A stretch of 64,000 bases of DNA from Ashinkailepas kermadecensis (Eukaryota; Arthropoda; Thecostraca; Neolepadidae): assembly GCA_034440615.1 (NCBI GenBank), contig JAOTOM010003939.1, positions 124,001 through 188,000 of the forward strand, given 5' to 3'. The notes below the pieces were generated by a model. The model was not told where the DNA came from. It saw only the letters and a program-made list of their open reading frames with translations, and did not search any database. The translations under genes and the position numbers were made by a program. Positions within the stretch are counted from its first letter, which is position 1. Every line of letters begins with the position of its first letter. Below are positions 34,209 to 64,000 of the stretch, piece after piece.

Positions 34209-34519
34209 CACTTCACGCTTCAGGATGTTGTCTGTCCGTGGTGAAGTCTTCCGAGCAGCACCAGAGTGGAGTTTCCTCTTCGGTATGGCGCCAGGTGGTG
34301 ATGGTACCGCTGCGTGTTTGAGGTGGTCCATGGCCCGTTTTGGCGCCTTTAAGTCTGCGGCTACACGTATGACATACTTCCCTAGTTCTAATGGAGCTAA
34401 AGCATGACATTTTTCGTGTATTGAAAGCGCATTGCAACCCATTCTGTGCCGTCTGGGTGGAGTTATAGGCTTTCGACGTGGGCGCACGAGTGGAAAATGC
34501 TGGGCGGCGGAGCGACATA

Positions 34520-37420
34520 TATTGGCTCCCCTCTCTCTATCTCTATGGAATCACGATGCTTTCTGGTGGGATGTGCCGTGGTGGCTGGCTGCTGGGGTCG
34601 GGGTACGAGGCGGTCACGTGATCACACGCCCCATCACTTTTTGTTGGCCGCCAACGCAATTTAAAACCATGCACATAATGCCTTGCAATATTTTCATTTG
34701 AGACAAGAAGGCAAACATTTCGTTCGGGGCCACTGTAGTTCTCCCATTTTCCGTCCACCTCTGGTGCGGCAAGGCGGCCGAGCGGTCGTGAAGTCGGTAT
34801 ACCTTACATTTTTTTATTCTTAGCGTGTGATGTTACTTCAGCATCCATTATTATTTTCTTAATTGGAGGCGTATACGTCGTCTATTCCTTTGAGACTGAT
34901 TTTGCACTTGGAGAGTCACGATTTGTCTCCCATATCGCAAAATTGTTTGATAGTGTCGTGCTCAAGCAAGACAGTATATTCAGCCAACCGATTTGTAGCT
35001 GGGTGTAAAGGATGGAGCAAAACAGGGCACCACGTTTTGCCCGTACTTCATACCGCAAAGCTGCAGTAACTGTTACTTTTTCACCATACTCGATTACTGG
35101 CACCCATGCCATAACAGTAGATGCCGAATTCATTTGTCAAAGTCATCATTTGCCATCATTCAAAGTCAGCTTGTTTTGACGTCATCACGGGTTTTGTCTT
35201 CACCTGGTATCCTCCACTCTACGAAAAAAAATTCATTCCAGGACACTGATCTACATGAACTGTTTATACCCCACTAACGAACATTCTCGCATCGTTTGCT
35301 ACAGCACATATGCTATCTACCCCTATTGCTCCGTCCTCTGTCCCATTTGATCCTGTGGATGGGGCAAAGTGGGAAAAAGGAAATGTCGACTTTGCACCAG
35401 TGCTAAGGTCAAGCAAAACTCTGTAGGTGGCTAAATATGGTGCACGATGAAACCAGACGTTCCAAAGTTCAGTTTGAAGGCAAAACGTTTTGAATACGTT
35501 CCGACATGTCTGTGTCGGAAGCCGTAGAACGCCAAGGTCCCCGTATTGTCCCAACCATCACCTACTCAGTTCTAGGTGTACGATATCAAGAGCATGTTTG
35601 GGGAGCGCGACACCCTGCTCTCCCCCCCCATCTCCAACCGACTAAACCAAAGCATGAAACACACGTCGTGCACCCTAAGCAATTTTAGGTTATGGCCATA
35701 TTGTTGTTCTATGGTCAGATCAGCTGATTTTTGTGTACAACAAAACTAGGATTCATATTATTATGCAGATAACCGTGACTGTATGGGAGAAGGAGCCGTG
35801 AATATGCCGACAGCTATGCATGTGCATTCTCTTTGCATTCTTTTGCATTTTGGGTCTCAGATCCTCTCAACATAATCATTTGTGCGTGACCATCACTCAT
35901 TATGCCGGAGCCCCTCAATGTTAAATTATGAGCATGCAAAAGTTGGGTTGCAAAAATTCGGAGTGCACCCTTCTCCATCCTCACCCCCACCACAACCACA
36001 CACGAAACATTTGTATCACCACGACCAGCCTAGAACTTCTGATGCCATAATTCAGCCCGAAGTTGTTAATTTGCACCCTCCACCGAACCGTTTTCACAAA
36101 ACGACACCCGTGTAGGTATACACAGATGCACTTACCTTCCACCCACCGTGACGGTACAAAGTGCACTGACGTGCTCCACACATCGTCGCCAGGAGAAGCG
36201 TCGTCATGGCAACCGCCGGCGCTTGATCGCTATCCAATTTTACAGTCGCGCCGTATTGCGCCGGACACCATTGCTCGGCACAGGGTCTCATATATTGATT
36301 AGATTGTTTCCACAGTTCATGCTCCGCGGCACGATTTGGTTCTGGTGAACGCGGTCGATCGGTTAAGGCCAACTGATCCCTGATATGCCTTATCCCTAAG
36401 CGATCCCTGATCTGCCTGATTTCCCTGAGCGATCCCTGATCTGCCGGATCTCTGAGCGATCCCTGATCTGCCTGATTTCCCTGAACAATCCCTGATATAC
36501 CTGATTCCCTGAGCGATTCCTGACCTAAGGAATCTAAGATTCCTGACCTAAGGACCTAAGTGTGTTTAACCTAAGTGTGGGAACTTATATCTCGGTGCAA
36601 ATCCATACGGGTATCCGATCCCAGTCCTTACGTCAGTGTTGATTTCATCTTTTCGAGCACCCCCCCCCCCCCCACGAATGTTAGGTCCCCTCAAATTGCT
36701 TTCGTAAGGTAGCATGGGACTCACGAGCATTCCTCCACCCTCTTCCATACTTTTTCCCTGTCTCAATCCAATGCTTGTTTGTCCAATGATCTTCATGGAT
36801 CAACACCACAAGTCCACATGCTACCTGCTTCATATATGATGTATTCATGAACAATTTAACTTTTACTTCTCAGCTACAACGCACGTGAAAGTTTCCCACA
36901 TTCAACATGTGGTGATTGTAAGCATTGAGAAGCAGGCATGGCATGGTGAGCTAGCGCTACATGGTTGTCTCTTTACACAGAACACCTTAACATCACGTTA
37001 TATGTGCTTCAATCGATGCTACTCAATCAATTAATCAATATTCCAATCACTTAATCCTGGCCGCATTTGACTTTGGCCCTACCTTGAGGTCATGCCAACT
37101 GGTCAGCACCATTAACCGGCTATTATAATTTCAGCCATCCATCGTAATCTGTCAAGAAACGATAAACCTGCCGGATATCGGTGGTTATCAATTGTGAGCT
37201 GGCGGGCTCGGCCACGCGGTACGCACCATACACCCTTCAGCTAATTACCGAGAGTGCCGTACACCCAACGTCAGACAACTTCTATGTAATCGTCCGGATA
37301 GCCACAGCTCGGCTCTAATTGTTTTAAGTATTGTTTGTGGCGATGGAAGCCGCCGTGCTGTCGCATTTGAGAACGCCTTCGGGACAGGATGCGTGCCGTG
37401 GTGTCGGTGACGGTACCGTC
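34520..37420. other. No gene recognised
   Basis: Intergenic between the Tc1 remnant and the channel gene. It holds a 96-codon minus frame at 35264-35554 with no recognised family. A segment at about 35565-35630 weakly resembles 32465-32520. There is an irregular GATCCCTGATCTGCCTGA repeat at about 36370-36545, and a C-homopolymer at 36661-36673. A tRNA A-box-like GGCCGAGCGGTCGTGAAG occurs near 34775 without a convincing B box. Confidence 0.4.
36370..36545. repeat. Irregular 25-30-bp GATCCCTGATCTGCCTGA repeat
   Basis: Degenerate tandem copies with variable spacing. Confidence 0.7.
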
Positions 37421-37837
37421 CTCACCGTCGTGTCGTGCTCGTGCAGGCTCGCTTAGTCACGTGTGCGCCAGTGGCTGTTGCGGTGGAGGCCCAGCTGGCC
37501 ACCTGGACCCGTAAGTCCGCTTCTTTATTATCTGTTTCTGACTTGGCTATGCTTCTGAGAACGTCTTGTTTCTGTACTTTCTTCTTTGTGTTCGTAGATT
37601 TGGAAAGGGTGATGTTGTGCTTAGGAGAAAACGTCATGCCAGGATGTGGTGAAAGAGAAACTAAAGTGCATAATTAGTTTTCCAAAGGCTTTGATCTCTT
37701 CTTACCTTTTCCATAAATTTATCTCCCGAAACATATCAGGGTTGAATTTGACTATTTCGTTCTTCATCGTTTATCCCGATATCAAGGGGAGTTGGTTAAC
37801 CACTTCTTTTCCCGATGATTTTTCTAGATCGGTATTT

Positions 37838-37985
37838 TGACCGGATCTGGTGATTTGACTGAATCTGGTGAATTGACTGGATCTTGTGATTAAACTGGAT
37901 CTGGTGACTTGACTGGATCTGGTGACTTGATTGGATCTGGTGATTTGACTGGATCAGGTGCTTTGACTGGATCTGGCGGTTTGAC
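37838..37985. repeat. 18-bp minisatellite, about 8 copies
   Basis: Unit GATCTGGTGATTTGACTG with single-base variants. Confidence 0.9.
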
Positions 37986-38159
37986 AACATAAGCTATAGC
38001 TTGACAGCACAGTCTTAACATTGGCAACAACAACTGTTCTGGTTTTCTTCCACACATGCAGATATTCCTGGATATTTTGATGTGTTTTGCTGTGGCTCTA
38101 ACATTCCTTCAGTGCTCCTACTTGTCATCAGCTGCATATGCTGTCTAACGCTTATGTAA

Positions 38160-38223
38160 ACACACACACACACACACACACACAAACATTTTTTTTTTTT
38201 TTTTTATATACATATAATGTATA

Positions 38224-38283
<60 letters not shown>

Positions 38284-38302
38284 GTCTGTCTCTCTGCGTT
38301 TG

Positions 38303-38337
<35 letters not shown>

Positions 38338-38350
38338 CTCTCTCTCTCTT
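38160..38350. repeat. Compound microsatellite (CA, T-run, TA, CT)
   Basis: (CA)n at 38160-38183, a T-run, (TA)n at 38229-38281 and a CT-rich tract to 38350. It lies just upstream of the first recognised channel exon. Confidence 0.9.
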
Positions 38351-38503
38351 TTTTTTATTAGGCACCTGCCTACACGGACTGGCATGTCCTTAGCTGACCC
38401 TGACCTAGTCGACGCTGATGGACTTCAGTTAGCCTGAGGTCAGCCCGGCAGGTGTTCTGTGCTGGCCGCTGTGTATCGTGTGACCAGCGGTGGCCCCCAG
38501 GGC

Positions 38504-56631
<18,128 letters not shown>

Positions 56632-58380
56632 GCGGCGGCTGGTCGACTGCGAAATATTAGTGCCTTTACTGTGTGTTTTGGCGTCACGTGCCAGTTCATA
56701 TGCTATCGGTCATCACTACAGATGAGCGAGAAGTTGTCACACTGTCATAAACCCTGGAGAAGTACCTCGACCTGCCACGCCGTATTCTTCGGAGCTGGTA
56801 ATACTCTCACGGTGACATCCTGCACCTGTGTTTGCGCTTTCCGTTGCCAGATGGCAGAAGTGTACGGGCATTGGCACTGTTGCCAAACGTGTTCGTGTGG
56901 TTACTTCTGGTTCTAAGGACGTTTGTGTGACATTCTAAAGACTGTCACACGTGCCACACCAACCACCCGCCAGCTCTGCCACCTCCTCTCTCCGATCGGC
57001 TAGAACGGCGCTGTGACAGAAGTGGCGATTTGTATGTGTTGCGGAGCAGACTGGTGCAAAACTAGCGACCATCGATCTGGTAGCGTGGTCGAAGTGTGGT
57101 GGGAGGCGTGTGGAAGACGAACGCGTTCCATGCAGCCTACCGTTTTGCATTCCAGCCTATGTTACGCCCTTCATCCTGTCACGTACCCTGTCCCTGTCAC
57201 ATTTGGCCCTGTCACATACCCTGAATGGTGAAATGACGGGCTGTCGCTTCTCTGCATCACTTCCTGCGTGCTAATAAACTAAACGAAGCTAAAATAAGCT
57301 GTTGGGTGTACGGAAGGATGTTCCGCCTCTGATTTCTGACTCGTGTTGACGCCGTCTTCCACTGGTGTGCATGCCTACATGGACAATGGAGCCAGGGCTG
57401 GGGCCTGCTTCCACCGGTGTGCATACCTACATGGACAATGGAGCCAGGGCTGGGGCCTGCTTCCACCGGTGTGCATGCCTACATGGACAATGGGGCCAGG
57501 GCTGGGGCCTGCTTCCACCGGTGTGCATGCCTACATGGACAATGGAGCCAGGGCTGGGGCCTGCTTCCACCGGTGTGCATACCTACATGGACAATGGAGC
57601 CAGGGCTGGGGCCTGCTTCCACCGGTGTGCATGCCTACATGGACATTGGAGCCAGGGCTGGGGCTGCCTTACCTTTGGGAGCATGCCTGGATAAATGTTG
57701 CCCACTGGTTTGCTATCCTGCTATTGTTAATTTGTAATTTCCCATTTTCAATTCGAACATTGTTGGTCCCGAACCACCTGGTTTGGTGAGAGATCTCGAG
57801 CCTTGTCTGCTGAGGCACTTGCCCTCCGTCCACCCATGTTGCTGAGGTTTATGGAGCCTATGGGTGTTGACTGGAAAGAATGACATTTAAAACATTCCCC
57901 CTTTATATATTTTGGAAAGCTCTACCCCTGTATGGAAGCTCCATCAGAACAACGTATTCGTATTTCTATTGAACTACATATTGTCGACCTTTCCGATTGA
58001 ACAATCTGGTCAGCTCAGTGGATGAACTGAATTCATGAAAAAGAGAAGGTAAGCTTAACCAGTTAAGGACCGGATACATAATTCGCGGAGCACTTTTGAT
58101 TATTTTTGGTCAATGGTCTTCTAATCGAACAAGCACAAAGCTATGACAAAATTAGGAAGTTATCTCCAGCCGTTTTAGAGATATGTCCCGGTATCAAGAG
58201 GCCCCACCGGTCCTGAGCGTTGCGCGGGGTTCGGACGCCGCGCGCGCTCGACCCGGCACGGCGGCCGCCGTTTGGTGCTTGGGGAGTGGCAAACAAATGG
58301 TCACTAGTTCAAAGTAATGCAGCCAATATGATCATTCATCATTGTTTCGGTTACTATCTTTTTAAAGCCAGTCAAACATG
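56632..58380. other. Intergenic, no gene recognised
   Basis: Downstream of the channel gene. Contains the 52-bp array at 57355-57665 and CACGTAC/CCCTGTCAC near-repeats at 57170-57225. No coding evidence. Confidence 0.4.
57355..57665. repeat. 52-bp minisatellite, about 6 copies
   Basis: Unit containing CTTCCACCGGTGTGCATGCC, TACATGGACAATGGAGCC and AGGGCTGGGGC. Its three open frames (106-148 codons) are repeat artefacts. Confidence 0.95.
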
Positions 58381-58385
58381 TTTCA

Positions 58386-58985
58386 TTAGGGAATTTGACT
58401 GATTTGCCATCTTGCATTTTCATCTATAATTACAAGGTACATCACGCTGACAACTTTGTTATCATTCCAGCGGACTGCCAGGATTTCTTCCGTCATTTCA
58501 AAACGGTAGTCAAACGCACCTCGTTTCTCTTTTTGAAGGGCCTTTGTTGGTTTGGTGGGACATTTTTCCATCCGGTTTTCCCTCGCAGTACCTGTGGGGC
58601 AAGGATGCCACGATTCCTGAGCTCCGCGAGCAGCACCCAAGACATGAATAAATTGCCAAACTAGGTCTCGTGACCTCTTGGATCTGAAATGGTACTTATC
58701 ATGTCGAACACAACTCTCCTCCCCATAGGCATGTCCTGGAACTGAGGGCGCTGCTCCTTTCTACGGTACATCTTCCGGGACAAAGCCCACAGTTTGGAGT
58801 CGAAACGGATGGGCTTTGCGTGGATGAACTGCTTCAGTCCGTGACATCCGTAGTAGTGGACGATCAACTTTTTCCTGATATATACTAAACCTCCGTAACG
58901 ACTCGTTCAGCATATCAATCAATGGCTGGACCTTGTAAGGTCAATCCGTGCTGGTCTGCTTCCTCAAGTTGTCCTGCAATTTGGT
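58386..58985 (-). mobile_element. piggyBac-type transposase remnant
   Basis: The minus-strand pieces run in order. First is VQPLIDMLNESLRRFSIYQE (about 58960-58890), then HYYGCHGLKQFIHAKPIRFD and KLWALS (58867-58770), then LRNRGILA (one frame) and TARENRMEKCPTKP, RGAFDYRFE and ILAVRWNDNKVVSV (58640-58430). These match the DDE-domain order of piggyBac transposases, including the CHGLKQFI...KPIRFG-like and RWNDNKVV blocks. Frameshifts and a deletion between the pieces show it is dead. No TTAA-flanked ends were located. Confidence 0.8.
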
Positions 58986-59040
58986 AGATTTAGATTTAGA
59001 GTGACTAAGTCACGATCAATCTATATCGGAGATTTAATAC

Positions 59041-59980
59041 ATGGCGGTCGGTTTTCCAAAGTTGTCGAGAAATGATTGTGTGTGTGTGTGTCTCTCTGTC
59101 TGTCTGCATGTGCCGCTTCAACGCATGCTGTGCGTAAACGGCCGAGCGGATTTCGCTCAAATTTTCACACGTGATGCGCCGGTACGGGGGACAGATTATG
59201 GCGGTGGTTTCGGGTTGCGCGTGTCACGTGCGCACGTGCCACGTGCCGTCAACTGGGGTCAAAAATGAACAAAATACCCAAACACAAAAAGGAAAGAAAA
59301 ATATGATACGCTCAAAAAAGAAAAGAAAACAATATACCCAAAGACTGAATGTGTTTTTTGCAATGTTAACCAACTATGGCGATTACCCCCACCCCCACTA
59401 CACCCCACACCCCAACTTGGCACCTTCCGGACTGGCAACTCTTCTCAACCACATCATCTTCGGCCTTCGATCAGCTCTACTGTACCTCTGCTCAACTCAG
59501 CTCTACTCAGTTCACTGCAAGCTTCAAGACGCCTACAAATCTACTTCGGCACCGCTCAACAAATCAATCCCCTCTTCCACCCTCCGACTAAGCCTCCTAC
59601 CATACTCTCACCCCTTCTTACCTCCTAATGCTAATACAACGACCAAACACACGGAAACAGCCGACATCACCACACAGTGGCAGGCTGGCAAAATTCAACA
59701 CACACACACACTGGGGTCAGCCATCTTCCTCTGTGATCCTGCCGTCTGACACACGTGGCTGGATCACCACTCCGACAGTCCGCTCACACCACTCCGACGG
59801 TCCGACGAGTCCCCACCTCCACAGGACGGTACTCCCGTCGCCGTATCCTCCCCCAGGTGCGTACATGAGTACCCATGACTACCTCCAGTCTGGCGGTGGG
59901 TTCAATATGGGGACACCAGTCCTCCGCCTGACGGAGTGCCCTCCGATCGTCCGCGAGGCATCGGTGTGTGACCGTTTTCC
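59041..59980. other. Mobile-element-like leader and low-complexity sequence
   Basis: GTGTGTGTCTCTCTGTCTGTCTG followed by AACGGCCGAGCGGATTTCG resembles a leader seen in several arthropod retroelements. This is a style match only. A CACGTGC-rich patch lies at 59220-59245. The open frame at 59628-60092 is not supported as a gene. Confidence 0.3.
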
Positions 59981-59984
59981 CCCT

Positions 59985-60190
59985 GGCTGTCTACAGGCGC
60001 TCCAGGTCGGCCTGCGGCGTCTGCAGCAGTTGACAGACGGTGCAGAGGCTATCCTGGGTTGTCTACAGGCGCACCTGAACCGCCTGCAGTAGTTGACAGG
60101 CGGTGCAGAGGCTATCCTGGGATATCTACAGGTGCACCTGAGTCGCCTGCGGCGCCTGCACCAGTTGGTAGGCGGTGCAGAGCAGGCCGG
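59985..60190. repeat. 63-72-bp repeats copying the 3' end of a coding exon
   Basis: Three copies of CAGTTGACAGGCGGTGCAGAG then CTATCCTGGG and TCTACAGGCGC-like sequence, with starts about 63 and 72 bp apart. On the minus strand the copy nearest the gene is the end of the 60258-60126 exon with its TAG, and the two downstream copies each retain the same frame and TAG. Confidence 0.85.
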
Positions 60191-60258
60191 TGCCGATCAC
60201 AGTGAGCACGAGCGTCAGCGGAATCGCCCACACCACCTGCTGCTGATTCAGCTCCATC
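60126..60258 (-). CDS. Terminal exon encoding a single membrane helix
   Basis: On the minus strand a GTGTTCCAG acceptor precedes 133 bp reading MELNQQQVVW, the helix AIPLTLVLTVIGTGLLCTAY, then QLVQAPQATQVHL and a TAG at 60128-60126. The Met could be internal. The exon then encodes the C-terminus of a membrane protein, or a 43-residue protein if it starts here. A possible upstream exon ends at a strong CCCG/GTGAGT donor near 60409. I do not recognise the family. Confidence 0.5.
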
Positions 60259-60499
60259 CTGGAACACATCCCACCCTCGCGTCAGGTCAGAGCAGGTCAA
60301 AAACGCCCTGCTGCCGCCACAGCTGTGCCTTGAAGCACGCCACAGGTCGGCAGGGCTAAAAAATAGCACCGTCCTGGCGATAACGTCGGCGACCAGGTGC
60401 AGACTCACCGGGCCGCAGTGGCGACCAAAGCCAAAATTTTGCTTTGATATGTCCGTCAACATTTGAACCATAAATGATAGAATTACTTTCATTTAGCAG

Positions 60500-61600
60500 C
60501 AATGATCTTTTTCCAAATCAAAAGTGTACTATGCGCGTACCGCTAATGCTACCAAATATCCCGTCCCTCTGACATACCATATTTATACTAGAAGCTCCCG
60601 TCGGCACAGGACGGCGCTTTTCTGACAACCACAATGCTAAACCAATGGCATACCGTGGTCGGCAAAAGTGCCGACGGAATGCGGACCCGCCGACCAATGT
60701 GGTCGTCGCCTAGAAATCCAGTTGTAAATGAGGAATTGGAAATCAGGCAACTCTTGGTGGCTTGTTCTGTCGTTCGTTCGAAAATTGGTTGTTTAAGGTA
60801 TTTTTACCTAATCGTGATGGTGAATTAAGGTCTTGTTTTCGTGAATTGATTGCTTGACTGCCTTGATTCATATTGACATTGCCGAGGTAGGTACCTAGTT
60901 AGATATTCAGGCGTAGACTCCATCCAACCATTCAAGATACTTACAGGGAACCAGTTTGCTCCTGGAGGTTAGAGGTGAAATTGGATCAGGATAATACAGA
61001 AAGGTATGTTGATGCCCTACTTACTTAGGCACCCAGGCAGAAACCTACCTAGGTACCAAAGTACCTTCCTAGGTACAAGGATATGATCTTGGGTAGCGGT
61101 GTCCAGAGTGCAAGCATTGGTAAGTTTGTTGTTTTACTTTGGATATGACATTGTAAGACAAAAAATATTATAAGAACACATTTAATAATGGGATTAAGAT
61201 GATGTAGCATGTTGCCTACCTAACCATTTACATATTATCAGCACAAGTGCATGCATACTTTCCAGTTGGTAACGATGATAATATCAACATCTTGATATTT
61301 AGTTGGGGCAGTATATAATGAAGAAGAATGTAATATGTCAAATAAATCCTAATCTAACATAACCTCTGCCACTAGGTGATTTTATGCTTTATCCCATGTG
61401 TTATGTCAGGCCTTTAATTCCAGCCTAGTCTTTTCTTTTTTTAAATAAATATATCAGGGTCGAACACTATCTTCAGAAAAAGGAAAAATCAAATATTTCT
61501 GAAAAAAAAACAAGGAAGCAAAACATAATTTCATTCCATTTTGAGCAGGAATGAATGGTTCCATTGTCTTAATTATGTTCAGAAATATGATCTCACAATA
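60500..61600. other. Intergenic, no gene recognised
   Basis: GC drops sharply after about 60800. Holds ACCTAGGTA-type palindromic words near 60890 and 61045-61075. Confidence 0.4.
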
Positions 61601-61619
61601 TTGGCTATAATTGCACTTT

Positions 61620-62700
61620 AAGGTATGCATGAGGCAAGTTTTGCACACATTTTATCTTCATGAAGTAAGCAATAGGGTAAGGACTGGCTAGGTTAAGCTT
61701 TTCTTTTAAGTTAAAAACACTCATTTTTAAACCTTTTTCAACAAACAAAAAATATTTCTTCAAAAACAGATTGAGCTAGGGCTTTTTTATGTTAGGTTTT
61801 TAAATTTGAAAATGTTTGAGAAAAATAGTGAAATTTTATTTTTGCAAGAAATGCATTTTCTTACATGGAAGGTTAGGCTAGGCTAGGCTAGGTTATGCTA
61901 GGTTATGTTATGTCGCATTTTTTATTTCTTTTGCACCTTATTTTTATGCTATATTACCCAACTCCAACCCAATTTGTCGGTGTTATTTTGCCTACTAACT
62001 GAAAGGTATGCATATGCACAGGAAATGAGTGGTCACGTCATGTTGACCACATTCACATAGAGATTGCATTGGAAAAAGAAATTCCAAGAATTCAAAAATT
62101 ACCTGAAGGTGCAGATTTACTAATATTGTCCTGAAGTGTCATGTCATTCTGAAAGTTAAAAACAAAAACATCTAGTGTAAATTTTTGGGTATTGTGCTTT
62201 TAGGTATTCACAGGCCAAGTTTTACACACATTTTACTGCCATGAAGCAAAGAGTGTTGTTAGGTTTGGTTACATGAGGTTAGTTTAGGTGTTTTTATGGA
62301 GAACAATTTTCCTTTACTGAACAACAAAAAAATGTTGATTTTTCTCCAAAAGCAGGTTAGGCTAGGTTAGGTTAGGTTTTTCATTTGATGAATCTTGAGA
62401 AATAAATATGAAAGCTTTCTACTTTTTAAAATTTATTTTTCATGGTAGCTTGGTTAGGTCATGTTATTTCTTTTGCTTTTGAGCATTATTTGTATGTTAT
62501 ATTACCCAATTGAAGGCCACCTTTTTAGTGTTCTTCTACCTGCCAACTGAAAAGTAAACATTTGCAGAGGAAATGAGCGGTCACATCATGTTAACCATGT
62601 TCATAAACTGTTGGAAAAGGAAGGTCCAATACTTCAAAAATTACCTGAAATCATAAATTTACCACCTTTTATGGGGACAAAGTTAACTTGTTCTTTTTGT
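61620..62700. repeat. Dispersed AT-rich repeat, third locus (inverted)
   Basis: GGTTAGG/GGCTAGG runs at 61868-61910 and 62350-62375. CACAGGAAATGAGTGG appears near 62018 and again in related form near 62568. AAGTTTTACACACATTTTAC (about 62219) is the inverse of the GTAAAATGTGTGTAAAACTT module of the first locus, so this copy includes the opposite orientation. Confidence 0.6.
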
Positions 62701-63059
62701 ATTTCATTAAATTATAAATCCTAACATAAGATATCCTATGATAACACCTTTGCTTTACAGAGGAAAAGCATGTGATTACTGATTAGCATTTCTTGTATAC
62801 AGTCTAAACTACAAATTACTGCAGATCCTAAGATGGCAAGTGGAGAAGGTTTAGATAAAGATACCTATGTAGAAGAACATTGGAATGTAGAGCTGGTGCT
62901 GATTTGGTCTGCTTACTTTGCTTTTCAGTGCCATCCACCTTGCCATGCCAGAATTTGCTGTGTCAGTTCCAATTATTTTTAAAAGAAAAAGACAGCAACT
63001 CAAACATGCACAGAGATTACAGCACAATGATGGTACTTTTCTTTGTATAGGTATCATGC

Positions 63060-63560
63060 AGATACTTTGAATAGGATATATCTAGGATAGATGGCATTTT
63101 TCCACTCTAGCCAGGATATGGGTCTTCAGCATCCAAATCCAGTGTGAAAAGAATACATGCATATTATGCTGGATTTCAAATAAAGTAATTGTACCAGAAT
63201 GTTGGTGCACTGTACAATCATTCCAGGACATGCACAGATGTGTAGAGTTTGGCTTGAAAAATATTATTTGTTCAGGCATATTTTTTGCCCAAGTTACCTA
63301 TCCAGATATCTTGAATAGTATATATCTAGAAATAGATGGTATTTTTCCACTCTGGCCAGCATATCGCTAGAATATGGGACACCAGCATCCCAATCCAGTG
63401 TGCAAAGAATACATGCATGTTTTACTGGACTTCAAACTGAAATAATTGCGCCAGAATTTTGGTGCACTGTATAATCATGGCACAAGTACAGATGTACTGA
63501 GTTATGCTTGAAAGAAATGCTTGGTTGAAGCATAATTTTTTGCCAAGTATCCCTGGATAT
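63060..63560. repeat. Tandem duplication of about 245 bp
   Basis: Two diverged copies, each with ATAGATGG, TTTTTCCACTCT, CCAGTGTG, AAAGAATACATGCAT, TTGGTGCACTGTA and TTTTTTGCC in order. Non-coding. Confidence 0.85.
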
Positions 63561-64000
63561 GTACCATTATTTCATTTTTCTGGAGCTTTGCTAGATATGT
63601 CTAGAGTAATATGTATTCTCAAGTTGCTTCAACATAGGGAACAACTCAAAACCAGTAAAGCTTGGTTAAATACATTTCCCTTCAATAAAGCTGTCATGAG
63701 CTGTAGCATATCTGTACATGTGATGTAAGTTTGGTGCTGTGTGTCAAAATTTTCATGGAATTCTTTAGTTTCAAAGCAAGGAGGGTTGGACATGGTTGAA
63801 TTTGCCCTTTAATGTTGCATTTCGGGAGCAAAATGCTTAACATTCAATTCCAAAATTTTAATTTTGTCTTCCTGAACCATTAACTCCTTTCTGTATTTTC
63901 CAGTTAGCTTGGGCATGTCAATCAAACTCGAAGAAGTTTGCAGTCGTTTGCAAACATCTTATATCTTTCGGTGAAAAGGTCTCATATATTATAATCCCAT

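Larger units (their letters stand above)
33190..34487 (-). mobile_element. Tc1-like DNA transposon remnant
   Basis: Minus-strand fragments run in order. First is an N-terminal DNA-binding part with PKRK and ARKTSPRTDNILKREV (34487-34222). Next is SDPGKKSF then MMKKRLSFCKKYPHWTSEE (34140-34040). Last is a C-terminal DDE part, FLSENGISVLEMPGNAPDLS then WNVMENKV (about 33450-33190). This is the layout of Tc1-type transposases. The middle is interrupted by a 31-bp array, the N-terminal part by a 53-bp LINE tail, and several stops are present. Confidence 0.75.

Noticed and set aside
34768..34800. tRNA gene near 34.77 kb
   Set aside because: An A-box-like GGCCGAGCGGTCG is present, but no B box or acceptor stem follows at the right distance.
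57343..57789. 148-codon plus-strand frame
   Set aside because: Mostly the 52-bp array, open in three frames at once.

Overview
This is a repeat-dominated window of an invertebrate nuclear genome, most likely an arthropod and perhaps a crustacean. The evidence is intron-split genes with GT-AG boundaries, a DEG/ENaC-type channel, Penelope-like, CR1-like, Jockey/I-like, Ty3/Gypsy, Tc1, piggyBac and BED/hAT-type remnants, and AT-rich tracts carrying short CCTAACC/GGTTAGG runs. No bacterial gene, operon, rRNA gene or CRISPR array is present. The species cannot be named from sequence alone.

Two genes can be assembled by eye with matching intron phases. On the minus strand, 28549 to 13671, four exons (28549-28462, 19783-19677, 18173-18083, 13819-13671) join into one 144-residue frame resembling the UPF0193/EVG1 (C22orf23) family. 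On the plus strand, 38504 to 56631, seven exons join into one 437-residue frame with the landmarks of a DEG/ENaC sodium channel: TM1, a cysteine-rich extracellular domain, and TM2 with a GTS selectivity filter. A third, partial minus-strand terminal exon at 60258-60126 encodes a single membrane helix. Weaker minus-strand exon candidates lie at 292-418, 4792-4939 and 5331-5452.

Layout: 0.5-1.7 kb, Penelope-like hairpin; 2.7-7.2 kb, 37-, 17- and 35-bp arrays with possible exons; 9.6-11.3 kb, AT-rich dispersed repeat; 13.1-28.6 kb, the UPF0193-like gene with arrays and a broken LINE in its introns; 29.4-32.4 kb, internally deleted Gypsy element; 33.2-34.5 kb, Tc1 remnant carrying an array and a tiny LINE-tail insertion; 38.5-56.6 kb, the channel gene, whose 12.6-kb intron 2 holds Penelope-like and CR1-like remnants; 57.4 kb, 52-bp array; 58.4-59.0 kb, piggyBac remnant; 60-64 kb, terminal exon and AT-rich repeats.

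The most striking pattern is that many minisatellites sit on exon edges and copy them: a ladder of 5' splice sites (19.5-19.7 kb), a ladder of 3' splice sites (39.3-39.5 kb), a duplicated acceptor (53.3-53.4 kb), and two arrays that start at or include stop codons (13.67 kb and 60.0-60.2 kb). I did not recognise this as a described class, and it is the best candidate for something new here.
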